A stretch of DNA of 64,000 bases from Hansfordia pulvinata. Taxonomy: Eukaryota > Ascomycota > Sordariomycetes > Xylariales. Position numbers and translations under genes: made by a program. Below are positions 33,244 to 43,319 of the stretch, piece by piece. The stretch is taken from contig BJKQ01000014.1 of NCBI GenBank assembly GCA_006538405.1, positions 930,001 through 994,000 of the forward strand, written 5' to 3'. How positions within the stretch are numbered: position 1 is the stretch's first letter; every line of letters starts with the position of its first letter. Under the pieces are notes generated by a model that had not been told where the DNA came from, did not search any database, and saw nothing but the letters and a program-made list of their open reading frames with translations.

Positions 33244-34095
33244 AGAAGACCTTGATGACTGGAGACGTCAGTGCCTGGAGATTCTCCTTGACTAGAAGTA
33301 TTATGAACCAAGCCAGAGCGCGAGCACACCTTCGTTTAGGTCATCTCTTCTTCAGTGAGCCAAAGGTCCCAGAAGTGACGATCCAGTTTCGAGATGGATC
33401 TTGTTGATGGCCTAAAGTGTTATGAACGCATAATGATGTGTGTCACATCATGGTCGAGCTGGTAGAAGATTCCGCACTTCGGAGTGGCCTATGGCAATGG
33501 AGATCCGTCGTGGACGGCAGGTCGACTGTGGCATTTGGGAATGATGCTGCGGTTTCTAGGTTAAGACGGTGGGCACCGTGCGCATCTGGTGTTTCTCATG
33601 AAAATATGAATCCTGCGCGGTGCACATAAAAAAATACTTTTCTTTTTGCTACGGCCCGGTCGATTGAGCGTAACTTCCTCTTGTCTACTAAGAAACTCAT
33701 GCTGTGTCGTAGCTTCCCTTCCTAGTGAAGTCCGTAACTCTCATTCACGTGAGGTAGCGACGACCTGATCAGTCTACGAGTACTATGTAGAGAGAAGCGG
33801 CGCGTGGTGATTGGCCAATGCGGTCAAGATCCCAAAAAGAGAAAATAAAGCGGGCCCTAAGCCGTCCCTGGCAGCCGGTGCAATTAGCAGCAGCAAAATG
33901 CTCCATCCAGCCCGGCGCGACCAAGCTTGACGGCTTCAAACCACCACGTATCGAAGCATCACCACCGCCCGTCCGCCTCTCGCGACGACGCCCAGCCCAA
34001 CCCTTGCTCCCGACGCCCGAAGCCCCCCGAATGGGCCCTCGCCGATAGACCCGCTCACCTCCTCCAAGCACCGGCAGTCTCGCCCGGCGCCCGCC
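33244..34095. other. intergenic region
   Basis: No gene is seen. Composition is more AT-rich than elsewhere, as expected for a 3' flank and promoter. TACGAGTA occurs at 33775-33782. The right part is the leader of the ribosomal protein gene. Confidence 0.5.
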
Positions 34096-35259
34096 ATGTC
34101 CTCCGCCCTGAGCCTTGGACGCGCCGTCGCCGCCGCCACCGCTGCCTCGGCCGCCTCGTCGACAGCCCCGGCAACGGCCATGTCCACCTCCTCCGCCTGC
34201 TTCGGCTGCCTGCGCCGCATCTCTATCGCGCCGCCCGCCTTCTCCCCCGGCCGTTCTCTTTCACCCAGACCCGCGGAGCCAAGGGCATGAGCAAGGCCGA
34301 ACTCGAGGATCTCCAGGGCATCCCCGTGCGCCTGTTGCAGGACCTGCGCGGCTTTGGTCGCAAGCGTGAGCCCGCCCTACTTTCTCCCCAGGTATTCTCG
34401 TAGCCGAAACACCCCCTCGCTGACCTGCTTTCCGCCCGCCCCTTCAGATGCCATCATCCGCGTCAAGCGAGGCCGCATGCGCAACATCTGGTTCCCCTAC
34501 GGCAAGGCGGAGTATATGACCAAGAAGCGCTTCCAGGAGATGGGCCTGACGGAGGCTTCCATCGGAGCCCGCGACCGCAGCTTCGGGTTCAAGAGCATCT
34601 ACGAAGTCGAGAAGGACGCCCCAGTCGCCGCCGTCGCCGCCGCCGCCAAGAAGGAGACCCTCACCCTCTCGGTACGCTTGCCCTTGGTTCCTCCACCCCC
34701 CCTCCAAATGCCGCCCTTGTGTCCCCCAAGTATTGACATTGGCTGATCGCATGTGTGCTCTCTACAGCCCGCCGAGACCCAAAACCTGCTCAACACCCTC
34801 CTGGAACCCACCCTCACCTTCTTCCGCAAGCCCATCGCGAGCCCGCCGACCCCGGCCGCGATCGCGGCTGCGGCTCGTGCGCGGCCAGAGCCCGCCGCCG
34901 CGGCGCCGCGCTCGCCCTCGATCGCCGCCAACGCCGGCACCTCGCAGTCGCGCGCGGAGGAGATCGCCCAGGCCGAGGCCGAGGCCGTGGCCGAGGCGCA
35001 GGCCGCCGCCGCCGCGGCCAACGCGGCCATTTTCGGCTCCGTCTCGACCGCCGATATCCTGGCCTCGGTCAAGGAGGCTCTCTTCGCCGCGAGCCCCGAC
35101 AACCGCACCGCCCTCGAGGCCGCCTCCATCAAGATCCTCGACCTGGCCGAGGGCGAGGACCGCGTCAAGAAGCTGGGCAGGTTCCAGATCGAGATCGAGG
35201 CAGGCAAGGGCCTCGAGCCGATAAGGAGGTCCGTCGAGGTGGTGTCGGAGCAGCAATGA
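34096..35259 (+). CDS. mrpl50: mitochondrial ribosomal protein bL9m (MrpL50 type), about 328 aa
   Basis: Three exons: 34096-34365, 34448-34671, 34768-35259. It is a component of the large subunit of the mitochondrial ribosome. The N-terminus (MSSALSLGRAVAAATAASAA) is Ala/Ser/Arg-rich like a mitochondrial presequence. The bL9 N-terminal domain follows: IPVRLLQDLRGFGRKHAIIR, then VKRGRMRNIWFPYGKAEYMT, with the intron between K and H in phase. A fungal C-terminal extension rich in Ala and Glu follows. The presequence and the L9 domain lie in different frames. One extra C in the C5 run 34244-34248 joins them as FSPRPFSFTQTRGAKGMSK and also corrects the phase at the first intron (270 bases as given, 271 needed). 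If that base is not missing, translation from 34096 would stop early. Confidence 0.87.
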
Positions 35260-36199
35260 AGTTCAGGGGGGAGGGGGGGGACCAGCCAGCAACCCGGAAC
35301 AGCCAGCAACCCGCCTGCAAGATAGTTGCGATTAGAGCGGTGCTCGCCTCGATGCTTACACACACATCAGTCCTGTATATGACGACAGCATCCGCGACGT
35401 TGCCGAGGGGCCTCCTTGCAACCTGTACAACCCAGGCCAGCGCCAAGTCGGGTCGATTAGCGACTGATTTGGAAGGCCGTGTAAAAAGATGTTTGACAAT
35501 GTATCCAAAGAAAGAGAACCTGCTTACCTTGGACCCCATTGACACAGTCCAAGTCTTGCCTCTGCGCTGGAATGCCATTGACGAAGCGTGACATTCACGA
35601 AGATGCCTCTGCAATATGGAACACGACGGGAACTCGGTAGATACCCAACAGTGGTAGGTTCCTTGAGCAACAGCTATCTAAGTACAGCAGCGAATCCCAA
35701 ACAAGTAGATATATACAGTGATGAAATCAAAAAAAGATTGACAGAAACAAAGATCCAAGACATGCCTATAGCCCCCACGCCCGATGGGGGAAAAAAAAAA
35801 ATAGAAACCCCTTCCAACGCACAAGCCGCCAGGACAGGAAGCCAAAAGTCAAAAGCCAGATGCTCGATCCCCGAGCGTTGCCACCCAAAACCTGCCAGGC
35901 CAGCAGGTCCACGTTCCAGTCCGCCCGCCAGGGGCGCTCGTGACCCACGCCGTCCTTGATCATCGCCATCCGTCCGGTCGCTCAAAGTCGTATGACGATC
36001 CAGCAACGCAGTTGGGCCGGAAGACCAACAAAAAGGGGGGGCGGCAAGTGGGTTTGAAAGTCAACACAAAATCTCAAGACAGGGAAGAATCAAAAAGGAA
36101 ACGAACAAAAGCCAAGAAAAGGAGAGAGAGATGGGATGGGGAATTCCTTGTCAACCGAAAAAAAAAAAAAAAAAAGGAGTAACTCCCCGGACCCTTTCT
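35260..36199. other. convergent intergenic region
   Basis: This contains the 3' flanks of the bL9m and GH128 genes and A-rich runs (for example about 35792-35802 and 36160-36175). No gene is seen. Confidence 0.5.
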
Positions 36200-37129
36200 T
36201 TACAAGCCAGCCAGCCACTTGCCGAGGGCGGTCCACTTGCCGGCGGCGTCCATGAGCTGGGCGGCGGGGCTGACGAAGCCGTCAACGGGCTGCTTGGAGG
36301 CGCCGAAGAAGCCGTACTGGGCGACCCAGCCCTGGGCGTCGAGCCACGCGGCGACCTGCTTGGTGAAGGTGTGGACGGTGGCGGCGTCGCGGCTGGTGCA
36401 GGCGACCTCGCTGACGGCGACGGGCAGCTTGTACTTGTCGTGCGCGGCCTTGATGTACTTCTTGGCCGCGGCGACCGCCTTGTCCGCGGCGTCGCCCTGC
36501 GCCGAGTAGAAGTGCACGCCCGTGTAGTCGGGCTTCTCGCCGGCCGCCAGGTGGCCCATGAACTCGGCCAGCCACTTGGAGCCCGCGTCGTCGCTGGCGG
36601 GCGCCGGGCCGACGAGCTTGACGGCCTTGTTCTCCCGGCGCAGGGGCAGGAGGGCGCTCTTCCAGGACGCCGCGGCCTCGGCGGCCGACACCCCCGCGCG
36701 CTCGGGCTCGTTGTAGAAGTGCACGACGGGCGCCTTCTGCCCCTTGATGGCGGCCTTGGCGTCGCCGACCTTGCCCAGCTCCGACGGCAGCCGGATCATG
36801 GGCTGGAACGCCAGCGACGAGGGCATCTCCGAGGGCCGCCACGACTCCCAGTTGAACACCTTCTTGATCTCCGGCGACCCCGACAGCGACTGCGCCGTCT
36901 TCTTGACCTGCCCGTCCCCTTGCTCCACGGCCTGCGTGTTGCGGTAGTCCCAGTCGATGACGCGCTTGGCCGCCGCCGCCGCCGGCGTGAAGGAGGAGGA
37001 GGAGGACGACGACGACGACAGGCCGTCGGACACCGCGGCCGGGTACTCGGCGGCGGGCGCCGCCTGGGCGCCGCCCGTGAGAAAGAGGCAGGCTGCCAGG
37101 CTAGCGAGGGCTTTGGTCGAGACGAACAT
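36200..37129 (-). CDS. secreted glycoside hydrolase family 128-type beta-1,3-glucanase (Asl1-like), 309 aa
   Basis: A single intact exon. A signal peptide (MFVSTKALASLAACLFLTGG, cleavage after about residue 23) is followed by a Ser/Ala-rich linker and then the catalytic barrel. Family marks are VIDWDYRNTQ, VFNWESWRPSEM, the acid/base glutamate in HFYNEPE (Glu141), GVHFYSAQG and the nucleophile glutamate in VAVSEVACTS (Glu241), with YGFFG near the end. Enzymes of this family cleave beta-1,3-glucan; in fungi they act at the cell wall, and Schizosaccharomyces Asl1 is the named member. With no GPI signal at the C-terminus (ALGKWLAGL), the product is probably soluble in the wall or medium. It faces the bL9m gene tail to tail. 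Confidence 0.88.
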   Translation of the reverse strand: MFVSTKALASLAACLFLTGGAQAAPAAEYPAAVSDGLSSSSSSSSSFTPAAAAAKRVIDWDYRNTQAVEQGDGQVKKTAQSLSGSPEIKKVFNWESWRPSEMPSSLAFQPMIRLPSELGKVGDAKAAIKGQKAPVVHFYNEPERAGVSAAEAAASWKSALLPLRRENKAVKLVGPAPASDDAGSKWLAEFMGHLAAGEKPDYTGVHFYSAQGDAADKAVAAAKKYIKAAHDKYKLPVAVSEVACTSRDAATVHTFTKQVAAWLDAQGWVAQYGFFGASKQPVDGFVSPAAQLMDAAGKWTALGKWLAGL

Positions 37130-39618
37130 GATGGGCGAATGAGAGTGGCAATCAAAGAGAAAGAGAGAGAGAGAGGGAGATAGAGAGAGAGTGTGTGCTT
37201 GTGAATGAGTGTATATACAAGTCTAAGTGAAGTGAGTGAAGTGAGTGCAAGTGTCTGAAAAGAACGACTGTGGGCTTGATGCTGTTGGGGATCTGGTGTC
37301 GATAGGGATCATCTCCCGACTTGAGCGGCGCAGTCCGCCGTCTTTATATCTCCTGTCCCCCCTCTTAAGCCTCTTCGGCTTGTCGTGAGGGTTGCATGGA
37401 CTGCTCGTTTGATGAGGCAACGGGTGACTCTGACATTGAATTCCGCCGCCGCCGCCAAGGGCAGGAGAATAGAACCAGAACATCCCGGGGGGGGCAGTCG
37501 AGGCTGCTTACGGGGCCCCTCTCATCCGTCGACGGGACGGGGCGCCGTATCGGAATACGCGGCGGGCAGACGTGCTTTGAAACGAAGCCCCGGGCCCCCT
37601 CCTCTCGCTTTCACTTCCCGTAGGATACAGAAGCTCGTGTAGTCAGACAGAGGGGAGAAGGAGGGGGAAGCGGGAAAAGCAGCAGGTGCGTTTTGGCCCG
37701 GGCTGGCCAAATACGCGGGTTCTTTGCCAAGGGCTGTGCCCGTCGCTCGTGTCTTCTTGCATGTCCCGGGCGCCGCCTTGGACGTTAGCCGGCCTCTGTG
37801 TCGGGGTGTCCTACGCCTGAGCCTCGCCATAGATGAGGAATGGAATGTATGTCTGCATGTCTGCATGTCAGAGAGAGAGAGAGTGTGTGTGTGTGTGCCA
37901 GTATAAGCGTCAGGTACGCTTTAGCCTCCCGCGCGGAGACAATGCCTTCCTCTTCCGTGCGCCTCGACTTACGGATTCGGGAAAGGGAGACGACAGGACA
38001 GGGCTTTTCCGGTGCGGTCGTGAGTAAGCGAGAGGCGCGTACACGGACGGCGCCACGGCAACAGATCCCGAAAGGGGGGCGCGGGGGACGGCTGCCCGTC
38101 AGAGCCTCATCTGGTGATCCGATCCCGCCGCCAAGTGGCAGTGGTGGCTGAGAGGCGGATGAGCAGTTGCTGTACGCGCTGCGCGGGCACCAGAACTGCA
38201 GCCCGGGGTCTGGGTCATGTGCCATCCAGGGTGTTCGGGCTTGGTGAGAGCAGGACCCGCCCAGTCGGGTCGGCCCACGCAAACCTGCCGGGCGTCCGTG
38301 TGCAGAAACTCGAGGCGTGGGCCGGCCTTGTCCCCTGGTTGACTGGCCGTCATCCGCCGCGCGTGGAGGTCGCGCTGACCCGGGCCTCCCGGCCAGAGAC
38401 CCCTGATGTCCTTGCCAGCGCTGCTCCTTTTTTTTTTTTTCTTTTTGAGATTATGTTTCCCGTGATCAGATGCTAGAAATACCTAAAGAAGCGCCTACAC
38501 GGAGTCAGTCAGGCTGACCCCTTGGGACCAGGTTCATTGATTCGCCCTCATCAACAATCAAAGCCCCCTGAAGTGTCAAGAATGCCGACATGACCCTTCT
38601 ACGTATACCTACAGACGACATGATAATCTCCCGCTACCCCGGGATACATCCTCAAGGAAATCAGGTGTCAGCAAAATGACACGGACGTGTCAAGACCAAG
38701 AGGGCGCCGGGTCCGGGTCCGGATCGAGGGCGAATCGCGCCGGCACGTTGTCCAGGGCCAGTAAGTCTGACAGCGACGAGGCCCGAAAAAGGTGGACGGA
38801 ACCGGCAATTCTCATCACCCCCAAATAAAAAAATCAGCACTCGCAGCAGGGCGGAGAGGGGCATCTGCCGAGGTCCCTGGTGTCGCGACGCTCGTCGTTG
38901 CTTACTGCGCCGCCAAAAAGGTGCAGCGCCCAGTTGTGCGCCGGCCTGCGGCATCGGGCAGGCCGGCCGGCCGGCGGGCAGCCTCGCTCCCCTGCCGCTG
39001 CAAAGGCTCACGACTACCTGAAAGATGGAGCGGAGTGGCTTCCCGTCAATCTGGGACTGTTGTATGTCGAGTTGCGCAGACAAAGAAAAGGGAGGTGGGG
39101 GAAAAAAACCACCTGACTGGGCCGTCGAGATTGCAAGCGGAGGTACGCACGCAATAACCCGCAGGAGGGAGGCGAGGCACTGCTTGCTCGCTGTCCGCAA
39201 ACAAATCATGCAGACCTCCAGGGCGGATGGAAGCCTGATCACCTGGCAAAGCTGCCTCATCGACCCGATATGTCGGAGTCGGCGGTGGCAAACGTGCTGC
39301 AAGTCCGGCCCACCTCGAACTACTAGAAGAAGGGGGGCGTTGGAGGCGTGGGAGAAATCAGACTTTGATTACTCAAGGTATGGTAGACTGGCACTGCACC
39401 GAGAGCAAGAGCAAGGATATCGAAACTGCCAATGTAACTTGCATGGTCGACAGAGGTCGAAGAACGCCGCGAGCAACCGAAGGCTCTGTCGTCATCTCCT
39501 GGCCATGTCCGTGTTAGCGAAAGCTGTTGGTGTGGCCCAATTGCTTGTGAATGCATCCTGTCTGCGCATTATTATTGTCAACAAACAGGTTGAAACTCAA
39601 CAATAACCCCAACAGCCT
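37130..39618. other. intergenic region
   Basis: No supported gene in 2.5 kb. A GA/GTGA-rich stretch just upstream of the GH128 start (about 37150-37250) is probably its leader or promoter; another GA/GT repeat lies near 37871-37897 and a T run near 38429-38440. Open frames up to about 210 codons look like chance. Confidence 0.45.
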
Positions 39619-39691
39619 GCCTGGTTAGCTCAATCGGTAGAGCGTGAGACTCTTAATCTCAAGGTTGCGGGTTCGACCCCCGCATCGGGCT
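39619..39691 (+). tRNA. tRNA-Lys (anticodon CTT)
   Basis: The 73-base gene folds fully. The acceptor stem pairs GCCTGGT (39619-39625) with ATCGGGC (39684-39690), with two G-U pairs, and the discriminator base is T39691. The D arm begins TAGCTC, the anticodon stem is TGAGA/TCTCA around the loop CTCTTAA, and the T arm is GCGGG-TTCGACC-CCCGC. The B box GGTTCGACCCC is perfect. The anticodon CTT reads AAG lysine codons. There is no intron. TTTT at about 39731-39735 and a longer T run near 39754 can serve as RNA polymerase III terminators. Confidence 0.97.
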
Positions 39692-40535
39692 CAATTCCCG
39701 ATGCCCCTTCGATCACGAAGGGCGCCTCGCCTTTTGCACTCTTCCACACACCTTTCTTTTTTTTTCCCCTTCTCTTTTCCTCTTGACCGCCGCCGCGGCT
39801 GTCTTGAGTCTGTAGTTCTATCAGGGACTCACCTCTTCATGTCTTGTTTTGGTCTCCATAGTACAGTCGACTTGGAATGGTCGGCGACGTACATATTTCG
39901 TCTCGCACGACTCTGGCCATTACTGATAATGGATCAGATAGGATGGTTACAGTGCGCAGTTCTCACAAATGAATGTCCAATTCGTGTCCTGCGTGGTACA
40001 GCATACAACCAAACGTTCCTCATTAATGCTCGCCAGTTGGCCATGGTTGTCACTGCGCTGGGTCAGTCCCAGGGCTGGAATCCCCCACGCCATGGAAGGA
40101 ATGCCATGGCCAAGAACGATCTGATTTGACAGGAAAGTCTTCCAAATAACATGGGCAGTACGTGCCCAGCACCTCCTAAAAAATGAAAGAAGTTCCGGGC
40201 TAAGTAGTTTGTAAGTGTACCGAGATGATCCCAGGGAGCAAATCCATCCCCATGCATGGTGTGTGCTCGCTCGCTATGCTCGTTCCCCAGGCCACCGGGG
40301 TGTAATGCAGCAGTCTTGGGTTCGTGTAGCTTCCATTCGTAGCGTCATAAGTTCGTGGTGATTCGTAATCTCATTTCGGTCGTTCACGGCGTGTTCGCAG
40401 GTTGCAAAGAAAATCAGTGTTCGTTGGCCAGAGAGGAGAATTGCGGCCTCGAGTCGGGATGCGCGCTTCGGACTGGGCCGCCTTGAGGCACCAGCGTCGA
40501 GACAAGGTCATTTTCGCCGTCGAAGAATCGCCATA
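39692..40535. other. intergenic region
   Basis: This follows the tRNA gene and forms the 3' flank of the next - strand gene. A T run near 39754-39766 is seen. No further gene. Confidence 0.5.
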
Positions 40536-43319
40536 CTATCCTGCGTGCAATCCCGCGCGCGATCCATTGTGCGACTCTGTGCGCGACTCTGTGTGAGATT
40601 CTGTGTGCGATTCGGAGTGGGAATCTTCATGCGACTCGTCATTCCACTCGTCGTGCGACTCGCCATGGGATTCATCGTGAGACTCAACACGGGACTCATC
40701 GTGAGATTCATCGTGTAAATCATCGTGAGACTCGGTGTGGAACTCATCTTGAGACTCATAAGGCGATCCACCGTCCGACTCATCATAGGAATCGTCGATC
40801 GACTCACTGTGCGATCCGGAGCGTGATCCCCTCCGGGAGACTTTATGGCTGCTTCGCTCGTCTTCAGAGCGGCCCTCATCCTCATCCTCATCGTCACTGC
40901 TGTCGTCCGCCAGGTCCGAGTCGGACTCAAAATCGGACTCGTCCTCCTCGTGGGCCGTGATGGCGGCCCGTTCCGGAGCCTCCGACTCGCTCGTCGTGCT
41001 GCCGCCCACCAGAGTCGGCAGCGGGGTCGGCGTAAACAACTCCTTGAAGCGCGTCGCCGCCTCGACCCGCACAAAATACAGCTCGAACGCGGCGGCGCGG
41101 CCCTTAATCTGGTGCTCGTGTCGGTACTCCTCGCAGAAGACGTAGGGCTCGATGTTGCGCAGCCAAATGCGGTGCCGCGACTTGTGGATCATCCAAGAGT
41201 TCGGCTCTTGTGAGTTGGGAACTTGAAAAGAAAGAAAAAACGGGTCAGTGAATAAACCCTACGGCAGCACAAGGCACCGGCCATAAGCCCTGAGTTTGAG
41301 GAGCAAGACGCTGAGCCGCTGAAAAGTCACTTGAGGGAGGTCGGAGCACCGTGACTCACGGAAGGCTGTCCACACGGGGCACTCTTTCAACTCCCCTTCC
41401 CACACTTCGGCATGGAGCCGCAACCCCTTGGTAGCCGGGTCTTTGTATACCTTCAGCAGGTGCGAGAATGAGTCATCGATGATTTGCCTGGGGTGTTGTG
41501 CCCATTAGCCCAAGTAATCCATCACCGGAGCAGAGGCAGGTTCTCACGCTTGGAAGAGGAGGTTTTCTCGAAGCCGGTACTCCTTGGGGTTTATGGCTCC
41601 TGTCTGGGGATTGTGCGCCTTAAGGCAGACAAAGGTGCAATGGAACAGGACCATCTCTATTTGTTGCCACTACCATCAGCCAAACAACAGGCAACGACAT
41701 GCGAAGGCGAAAGCCACTCACCTTCCCAGGTCATGAATGAAAGAGTGGCCCAAGGCTTGCTCGATAGCGTGGTAAAGCTCCATCGCGATAGGCGCAGTTT
41801 CGAGGGGCCACCCTGTCGGATGCAAAGCTCGTGAATGCCCTTCTTGGACGCCCACGGCTCCGGCCCGAAGCAGCACCGGAGCATGATACAGGGGATCTGC
41901 ATCAGAGTTTCAAGGAACATGACAATGGAGAGGCGGTCGTAGTCAAAAGATCTACACCACCAGGTCAGGAGCTGGTCAGAGGAGATCTTGGAGGCGGCAA
42001 AAGGCCAGTGCGCAGCGACGAGCCGCCGGAAAAGTCTACCTTTTGACGAGGATCTTGGTTTCAGGGGGCATTGGGATCTCGCCGAGTGGCAGGAAAGGGC
42101 CGAAAGCCTCGGATCTGGAGGGTATTAGCGGGGAGTGCTTGCATCGGCGCACAAAGAAAGGTGTTTGGTGGCTGGCTTACACGCCCTCCTTTTTGAAGGT
42201 TCTGCGATATGGCAGGGGCCGGGTAAAGATGGTTTCAGCCCAGTGCGTAGACTGTTGTAACATTCACGTGATCAGCATCTTTCTCTGGGCGGTAGTGGTT
42301 GAGCGACGGGCCGTCTTGGCTTACCGCGCCTTCCCATAGATCCGGAGAGCCCATGCGAACCAATCGCTGGTCTTTGATCATGGTGGGCTCGGCTGAGGGG
42401 GCTTTGTCAGCACAGCGCACAGCGTAGCATTGAGACGGGTCACGAACGGATTTTCCTGGCCTTGCGGAGCTGGAGGATGCGATGGCGAAGGGACTCTATG
42501 GCATTTAGGTCGAACTCGGGAGAGCTGGAGCAACCTGTTGGTTAGCTGGTCAAATTCGACGAGATAGACCGAGGGCACACTGCGAGGAAGCGGGCGGAGT
42601 CCGTCCTTACCGGGCCAGCATGAGCTGCAGCAGCTGGATAAACGAGTTGTACATGGTGAAGCGAGCCCACAGGGAGGTGCCGGGCATCTCGTCAGCCATC
42701 TTGTGGTACATATGCTGCCAGCGCTGCTCGCGGGTCTTGGAGGTGTCCTCGTAGAAGCGGCGGATGTCATCGAGGGTGTGGCAGAGGCAGGGCAGCAGGA
42801 CGTTGAGGTAGTTGACAACGTCGGGGACGCGGGAGAAGTGGACCTGGGACTTGTCGGCGAGGTCGCGCAGCAGGGCGACGGTCCGGTCCATCTCGGCGAT
42901 GATGCCGTTGAGATAGGGGTGGTGCTGGGGGGCAGGACGAGACACAGGCCGCGGAGGCCCATGGAGACACGCTGGGCGCGCTCGGCCTCGTTGTAGCAGC
43001 CATTGAGCAGGACGGGGCCGAGGGCGTGGCGGGCCATGACGGCGGGGCGTCGTTGTGGCGGCGGCGGTTGGGGGTACGGCGGCGGCACCGGGCCTGGCGG
43101 CCGCGGCGGGGGGTACGAAGCGGGGGGGACCGGGACCAGCGTGTGCGAGGGAGGAGGGGGAGGATAAGGGGAAGAGGGGCCGAAGAAGGCGGACGACGGC
43201 GGGCCGGGGGGTGGCGGACGAGGGCCGACTAGGGCGCCATGGCTGGCAGGGCCGTGGCCATGGTGGGGTGGCTGCCACGGGTGTGCGGGCCAGGGAAGAA
43301 ACGGGGCTGGTGCCGGCAT
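40536..43319 (-). CDS. conserved fungal hypothetical protein with acidic His/Ser-repeat tail, about 717 aa, nine exons
   Basis: Exons on the minus strand: 42611-43319, 42448-42524, 42325-42392, 42181-42251, 42040-42114, 41722-41951, 41548-41656, 41360-41487, 40536-41221. The chosen start (43319, MPAPAPFLPWPAHP) opens a Pro-rich region; MARHALGPVLLNGCYNEAER further in is an alternative. Ordered parts include IIAEMDRTVALLRDLADKSQ, then YHKMADEMPGTSLWARFTMY, DYDRLSIVMFLETLMQIPC, VYKDPATKGLRLHAEVWEGE and HRIWLRNIEPYVFCEEYRHE. The last 130 residues are acidic with repeats of the type SHDESHDES. In exon 1 the G6 run 42927-42932 needs a seventh G to pass from GLCLVLPP to HHPYLNGIIAEM; with it all later phases agree. 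Exon 6 has a second open frame discussed under findings. I do not recognise the family; the globular parts look mostly helical and cytosolic or nuclear. Confidence 0.75.

Noticed and set aside
40508..41074. Ser/Arg/Met-rich minus-strand frame overlapping the tail of the nine-exon gene
   Set aside because: It is a shifted reading of the His/Asp/Glu/Ser repeat; the other frame joins in phase with eight upstream exons.
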